DNA of 41,474 bases from a virus. Positions 37,211 to 41,474 of the stretch are shown in pieces (positions within the stretch are counted from its first letter, which is position 1; the number at the start of each line of letters is the position of its first letter). Location: IMG/VR virus record IMGVR_UViG_3300036900_000164, positions 1-41,474 of that record; one strand, 5' to 3'. The position numbers and the translations under genes are program-made. Below the pieces are notes generated by a model. The model did no database searches. It saw only the letters and a program-made list of their open reading frames with translations, and was not told the origin of the DNA.

Positions 37211-39405
37211 TAGATCGAGGACGCGGTTGCCAGGCGCACACGACCGTTACGACGCCCGTAGGTGGTCAGAACGTCAAGCAACTTCTCCTCGAGGTCACGT
37301 TCGGTGAGTACAGACCCATTGACAGTCAGGTTGATAGTGATGCCACCATCACCTACACCACCGCGATCTGGCAGGGGAATAATCGCCTCGCGACCACTTG
37401 GGTTGTCACCAACGATTGCCAAGGTGGGTCCGGTCGTGATACCGCCTGCGGCAACGCGTGGGATGTCTGGCAGGTTGATCGCGGGAATCCCAATCGAGAA
37501 GTCAAGGGGCCCCTTATGGATGGAATATGAGAATCCTGGGATCTTCAAGTTGTTCCAGACAGAGATCACCGTGTTGATGGCACCTCGGATGATCCCGGCA
37601 AGTGTGCTGCTCAATCCCCTGACGCCAGCAATGATTGCGTCCTTGAGGTGACCACCCATGCGTGATCCCCAGGATGCGAAGCGGGAGGGCAGCGACGACA
37701 GGAAGTTGACTACTGAGTTCGCCCAGGATCTGATGTTGCCGACAATGGTTGAGAACGCCGACTTGAGTTTACCTACCAACCCGAACGCGTCACTCGCCTT
37801 CTTCGCTGCCAGGAGGAGGGGTCCACCTATGAGGAAGAACACGACGTCCACCCAGTGGGCCTTGAACCACGTGACGACCGCACCGAAGGCACGAGGGATT
37901 GTCTTTGTGAAGACGGTGGCGACCCAACTTGCGAACTGCTTGAGTTTATCCCAGACGTAGTCGACTGCGTTGTGGAAGACGGTAATGTGCTTGTAGGCCT
38001 CGTAGATTGCGACACCGAGTAGGACTAGGGCGATGACGACCAAGGTGATCGGGTTCGCGTCCATCGCGGCGTTCAGCAACCACTGAGCAGCGGTGTATAC
38101 CTTCGTGGCGACAGTCACTGCCTTCTCCCACACCCACAACGCAGCGAGTTGGATGCGGGTCCAGATCAACGACTTGGCGAACAGCATCTGGTAGAACTCG
38201 GCAAGACGGGAAATAATCATGTAGGTCTTGTAGATGCCAGTCAACACGACCATTGCTGAACCCAAGGCGAAGATGGCAGTTGCAAGCACCTTTACTGTCG
38301 TCTTGTGCTCTCCCAGAAAGATCATGAAGTCAGACAGGTGCTTGAACATCGAGGTGAACATTGGCAGGAACAGCGTGCCGATCTCAATCGCTGCCGTCTG
38401 CAGCGACGAGATGAATCCCTGGATGGCGCCATTCAGGCCTTTGGTGTGTGCCTGTGCCACACGCTGCGCTGTTCCCGTGACCTCCACCTTCTTGTGGTAG
38501 GCATCGTACTTCTTCGTGCCACCGTCGAGGACGATGTTCGCAGCACGGATGGCGTCTGAACCGAAGATGGTATACAGAGCATGCTGCTTCTGCTTCGGGT
38601 TCAACCCATCTAGGCCTTTCGAGAACTCGCCAATGATATCTCGCATCGACTTGTAGTTGCCGTGCGCATCGAAGACGTTGATCCCCAGTTTCTTGAACTC
38701 CTCCGCTGCCTTCTTCGTCTGCGGGTTGAGTCGGTTCATCATGGTGCGCAGTGACGTACCTGCATCAGAACCTGTGATGCCGGCATCTGCCATCTCTGTG
38801 ATCGAGGTGGTCAGTTCATCGGCAGTATGTCCTGAGGAGTGGAACACGGCAGATGCCTGCTGGAATCCCAACGCCAGGTCTGAAATCTCAGCAGTAGATG
38901 CGTTCGCCCCGTTGGCTAGCAGGTCTGCAATGTGAGCAGCATGGGAACCGTCCAAACTGAACGCCTTGAGCGCACGGGCCTGGATCTTCGCGGCATCCGC
39001 GTTCGAGATCTGCGCTGCCGTCGCCAACTGGATCGTGCCTCGCACCGACTTGAGCGTATCCTGGACAGACAAACCACCCTTGGACAACTCAGTCATCGCG
39101 TCGGCAGCGTCCTGCGCAGACGTGTTCGGCAACTTGAGATCGGCACCCAGTTGCACTGCCTTCTTCGAGAACATGTCCATCTGTGCCGATGATGCTCCCG
39201 TCACCGACTTGAGGACGTTCATCTGCTCTTGGAAGTCACCTGCCTGCTTGACCGCGTACCCGACACCCAGGGCAACAGCGCCACCCATGACCAGGCCTGC
39301 CTTACCGATACCGCCCATCACGCGGTTCGTTGTCAGCATCTTCTTGTCAAACTGGGAGGTGTCAGCAACGACGCGTGCTACCAGGAGTGCGATCTGGGTA
39401 CTCAG
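37210..39405 (-). CDS. tail tape measure protein (CTG start)
   Basis: A 731-aa protein that sets tail length. The N-terminal part (VMGGIGKAGLVMGGAVALG, AGDFQEQMNVLKSVTGAS) is the PhageMin tail domain; hydrophobic segments lie near the middle (ATAIFALGSAMVVLTGIY and VVIALVLLGVAIYEAY). The first ATG, 39339, would omit STQIALLVARVVADTSQFDK, which is the normal TMP opening. In that frame the only possible start after the upstream TAA is CTG 39405, with AAAGGAG nine to ten bases ahead. Its CTGA overlaps the stop of the frameshifted chaperone. Confidence 0.85.
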   Translation of the reverse strand: MSTQIALLVARVVADTSQFDKKMLTTNRVMGGIGKAGLVMGGAVALGVGYAVKQAGDFQEQMNVLKSVTGASSAQMDMFSKKAVQLGADLKLPNTSAQDAADAMTELSKGGLSVQDTLKSVRGTIQLATAAQISNADAAKIQARALKAFSLDGSHAAHIADLLANGANASTAEISDLALGFQQASAVFHSSGHTADELTTSITEMADAGITGSDAGTSLRTMMNRLNPQTKKAAEEFKKLGINVFDAHGNYKSMRDIIGEFSKGLDGLNPKQKQHALYTIFGSDAIRAANIVLDGGTKKYDAYHKKVEVTGTAQRVAQAHTKGLNGAIQGFISSLQTAAIEIGTLFLPMFTSMFKHLSDFMIFLGEHKTTVKVLATAIFALGSAMVVLTGIYKTYMIISRLAEFYQMLFAKSLIWTRIQLAALWVWEKAVTVATKVYTAAQWLLNAAMDANPITLVVIALVLLGVAIYEAYKHITVFHNAVDYVWDKLKQFASWVATVFTKTIPRAFGAVVTWFKAHWVDVVFFLIGGPLLLAAKKASDAFGLVGKLKSAFSTIVGNIRSWANSVVNFLSSLPSRFASWGSRMGGHLKDAIIAGVRGLSSTLAGIIRGAINTVISVWNNLKIPGFSYSIHKGPLDFSIGIPAINLPDIPRVAAGGITTGPTLAIVGDNPSGREAIIPLPDRGGVGDGGITINLTVNGSVLTERDLEEKLLDVLTTYGRRNGRVRLATASSI

Positions 39406-39934
39406 GGTGTCTTACTCCTTTGCATCTGAATCTCCGATGCGTGGTTTTCCGCTTCCATCATCTGGATTGCCCATTCACGCCAGATGATCGGTCGCTTTGC
39501 TAACTCCCAAGGTGCTACTCGAAGGAACCTACTTGCCTGGATGAGTCGATACCAGTGCGAGATCGACGGCGGGAGGCCCGATTCTGTAGCGACCGCCCGC
39601 CGGAGCGTTTTCCCTGCTCCGCGTCACCACCGGCGTCATCTCCAATCGCCATCATCAGGTCACCAATCAGGCGAGTGGGTAGCGCCATGAATGCCTCGTA
39701 GGTAAAGGGGACCTTCTTGTCACCGTCCATCACGTCCCAGTCAACCAGGATGACGAGCAGGTTCTCAACCAGGATCTGGGACAACCGCTCGTCCGTCACG
39801 CCACCTGAGTTGATCTCCGCTTCCATCTCCGGCGTAAACAGGTAGATGTTATAGGTGATCTCGATCTCTTCACCCAGATACTCCCAGGTGAAGGTTCTTC
39901 GTTCCTTCCCCAAGTCGCTGATCTGCAGTGGCAT
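39402..39934 (-). CDS. tail assembly chaperone, -1 frameshift product (G-T type)
   Basis: After residue 109 a -1 shift at GGGAAAA (39614-39608) continues for 68 residues with good protein character (SGLPPSISHWYRLIQASRFL, APWELAKRPIIWREWAIQMM) to a TGA at 39402-39404. Total 177 aa. The arrangement matches lambda G/GT-type programmed frameshifting, in which the longer form recruits tail tube subunits to the tape measure. Confidence 0.8.
39515..39934 (-). CDS. tail assembly chaperone, zero-frame product
   Basis: A 139-aa protein that coats the tape measure during tail assembly (lambda G-like). It starts MPLQISDLGKERRTFTWEYL. The last 30 residues are Arg/Ser-rich, as expected when the zero frame runs on past a frameshift site. 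Immediately upstream of the tape measure. Confidence 0.75.
   Translation of the reverse strand: MPLQISDLGKERRTFTWEYLGEEIEITYNIYLFTPEMEAEINSGGVTDERLSQILVENLLVILVDWDVMDGDKKVPFTYEAFMALPTRLIGDLMMAIGDDAGGDAEQGKRSGGRSLQNRASRRRSRTGIDSSRQVGSFE
39608..39614 (-). promoter_or_regulatory. programmed -1 ribosomal frameshift site GGGAAAA
   Basis: The zero frame reads CAG GGA AAA CGC, so the heptamer fits X XXY YYZ exactly. The -1 frame stays open for 68 codons and ends exactly at the tape-measure start. Confidence 0.8.
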
Positions 39935-39971
39935 TGTCCCCTCCTAGGGGTTGGTTACCGTGCAGATCGTA

Positions 39972-40328
39972 TCATGCCTTGGTTTCTACAGCGTCTGGAT
40001 CCACTTCGTGTGTGACGATCTCTGACGATCCTGACACCGTGTCCATGTGTTCGGGTGACTCGACGGGTGCCTGCACGTCAGCGGGCGGCTGAGTCAGCGC
40101 AGCGTCCTTGCTCCCCTCCGCCGCGACCGCCTGTCCGCAACGAGAACAGACGCCAACGCCACCAGACGGTTCCTTTTCCGCCGTGACGATGGCAGCGTCC
40201 GCGTTGTCTTCCTCGACGTCTGGGTGGTCCTTGTTGATCTTCTTGACGTGTGCTAGGTACGCGTCAACTGAACCCGTGACCTTGCCACCACATGCAGGAC
40301 AGGGTGGCCAATGATTCTTGTCTGCCAC
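39972..40328 (-). CDS. zinc-ribbon protein between tail tube and chaperone
   Basis: A 118-aa protein with CPACGGKV near the start and CSRCGQAV in the middle, a split Cys4 ribbon with an acidic, probably disordered tail. The role is unknown; the position suggests a tail assembly accessory. Confidence 0.6.
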   Translation of the reverse strand: MADKNHWPPCPACGGKVTGSVDAYLAHVKKINKDHPDVEEDNADAAIVTAEKEPSGGVGVCSRCGQAVAAEGSKDAALTQPPADVQAPVESPEHMDTVSGSSEIVTHEVDPDAVETKA

Positions 40329-40336
40329 TACTCCTC

Positions 40337-41320
40337 CTAAAGAGTTACCATCTTGTTGATGACGGTTGCCAGGATTGCGTTCGTCCAGGAAGGATCGTAG
40401 ACAACGTCCCAGGTGTACTCAAGCGCGTAAACGCCGTCCTGGTCCTGGAAGTTCGAGATTGCGGACACCTTCCCCGCCAGGTCGAACTGTACGGAGTAGG
40501 GGAAACCGACGCCGGCAAGGTCTGCCGACGTTGCCTTGAGTCGTACGAACTGAGAGGTACCGTTGCGCAGCGAGGTAAGTGGCGTCATGCCCTGGGTATC
40601 TGCCTCGACCATGAAGGTGAACTGCGCTGTTGGTTCCACCTCAACGTGCGACACAAAGGCCTGCTGTGCTGAGTTGACCACCCACACCGGCGAGTAGCGA
40701 GACCCGATTGACAACCCGAAGGCAAGCAGTCGCGTCAACTTCGTGGTACCCAACGCACCGAAGGTCGGGTCCATGAAGACGTCGATGTTGTTGGGGATAA
40801 CTGGCTTCTCCTCGAGATCAGGCACTGCCGGCGTCAAGGTGATGCCGTCAGAGATTGCCTGCCCGATGAAGGTACCTGAGATCGAGGCCTCCGACCGGTT
40901 GATTGTGATGCCGAAATCGGTCATGAGGCCATAGGCGAACTTCGACGCCCTTACCGCACCACCGAACTCGAGGGTGTACGTCTTCGGGTTGTCGATGGTC
41001 CTCGCTGCTGGCGAGAACACATGCGAGTAGGCGGTCGTTGCACCCTGCTGTGTGATGGTGCCTGTGGTGAACAGCGAGTTGAGTAGGTACACGAGATCGT
41101 TGTACGCAAGAGCGCCAGACACTGACGCCTGCGACCACTCCTTGCCGACCACAAGCGAGGAGGCGTACTTCTGTCCAATCGGACGGTACCTCTGCATGTC
41201 CAACTGGACACCCATCTCCAAGGTGGTGTCTAGGAGATGCTTTGTCGCTGCAACGGCGGTTCCTGGAGTCGTCTCAACCCCAAGTTGCACGCCCTGCAGG
41301 ATGGTTGCGCGTTCAGGCAC
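40337..41320 (-). CDS. major tail tube protein
   Basis: A 327-aa protein. VQLGVETTPGTAVAATKHLL, GKEWSQASVSGALAYND and FGITINRSEASISGTFIGQA are typical of siphovirus tail tube subunits, which stack as hexamers. GTG 41320 has AGGAGGG close upstream. Followed by the chaperone and tape measure, as expected. Confidence 0.85.
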   Translation of the reverse strand: MPERATILQGVQLGVETTPGTAVAATKHLLDTTLEMGVQLDMQRYRPIGQKYASSLVVGKEWSQASVSGALAYNDLVYLLNSLFTTGTITQQGATTAYSHVFSPAARTIDNPKTYTLEFGGAVRASKFAYGLMTDFGITINRSEASISGTFIGQAISDGITLTPAVPDLEEKPVIPNNIDVFMDPTFGALGTTKLTRLLAFGLSIGSRYSPVWVVNSAQQAFVSHVEVEPTAQFTFMVEADTQGMTPLTSLRNGTSQFVRLKATSADLAGVGFPYSVQFDLAGKVSAISNFQDQDGVYALEYTWDVVYDPSWTNAILATVINKMVTL

Positions 41321-41329
41321 GATTCCCTC

Positions 41330-41474
41330 CTATGCGATTAGTTGGGCCTGCAACTGATAGACCCCTCCGGCGTGGGTGTATACTTCCTGGTCCTGTACTT
41401 CTGTGAAGCGAAACGGTTCCTGCCGCACACACGACAGGATTTGGACGGTGGGCGTAGATCCTTGAGAACGCTTG
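41330..41474 (-). CDS. tail-completion / connector protein (5' end outside window)
   Basis: The minus-strand frame open to the window edge ends PTVQILSCVRQEPFRFTEVQ and, after 20 more residues, VYQLQAQLIA then TAG at 41330. Position directly before the major tail protein and the C-terminal style fit a tail terminator or head-tail connector. Only 47 codons are visible. Confidence 0.5.
   Translation of the reverse strand, partial: KRSQGSTPTVQILSCVRQEPFRFTEVQDQEVYTHAGGVYQLQAQLIA

Noticed and set aside
1-41474. Integrase, excisionase or attachment site
   Set aside because: No tyrosine or serine recombinase motifs seen; lysogeny cannot be inferred from this window.

Overview
The window is most of the genome of a tailed siphovirus-type phage, read from a circular or circularly permuted map. 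The minus strand carries packaging genes at the left edge (small and large terminase, then a portal cut off at base 1) and tail genes at the right edge (end of a connector or tail-completion gene, major tail protein, frameshifted tail chaperone, tape measure, 1122-aa minor tail protein, three related C1q-like tip proteins, holin-like protein, Rpf-like lysin). Protease, capsid and most connector genes are missing. In minus-strand order they belong between portal and major tail protein, outside the window, so the full genome is probably several kb longer. The host is probably an actinobacterium: GC-rich sequence, many GTG/TTG starts, near-leaderless promoters, TTGAC-type -35 with GAYAAT-type -10 boxes, and a resuscitation-promoting-factor fold in the lysin. 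No genus can be named.

Layout. 1-4011: packaging genes, minus strand. 4079-4230: tiny plus-strand ORF with a terminator. 4453-7252: minus-strand accessory operon of five or six small genes (one lipoprotein, one signal-peptide peptide, three or four unknowns) studded with about 24 copies of an 18-bp palindrome, GTTGTCA-N4-TGACAAC. This array is the most unusual feature. 7250-7968: noncoding DNA rich in inverted and direct repeats. 7969-10916: minus-strand winged-helix protein, small protein, HNH nuclease and primase-helicase. 11095-30995: long plus-strand early operon with at least six promoters. It encodes small zinc-ribbon proteins, a DUF932 protein, a DUF2786 protein, SNF2 helicase, a second lipoprotein, RuvC-like nuclease, glycosidase-like TIM barrel, Cas4/RecB-like nuclease, Sak4-like recombinase, a DUF669-like protein, a 7-deazaguanine cluster and a family-A DNA polymerase. 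31119-41474: lysis and tail genes, minus strand.

How it works together. FolE, QueD, QueE and QueC make preQ0 from GTP, QueF could reduce it to preQ1, and DpdA (a DNA-acting relative of tRNA-guanine transglycosylase) would exchange it for guanine in phage DNA to block host restriction. These genes sit beside the polymerase and recombination genes, so replication and base modification are probably co-expressed. The array at 4.3-7.2 kb probably serves control of the accessory (possibly immunity or superinfection-exclusion) operon. One site directly adjoins the -10 box of its putative promoter and covers the expected transcription start. Others sit on start and stop codons.

Further points: a three-copy dispersed hairpin repeat; a GGGAAAA -1 frameshift site in the tail chaperone; apparent CTG and ATC starts for the tape measure and lysin; a catalytically degenerate UDG-like domain on the polymerase; and a likely one-base frameshift near base 5400.
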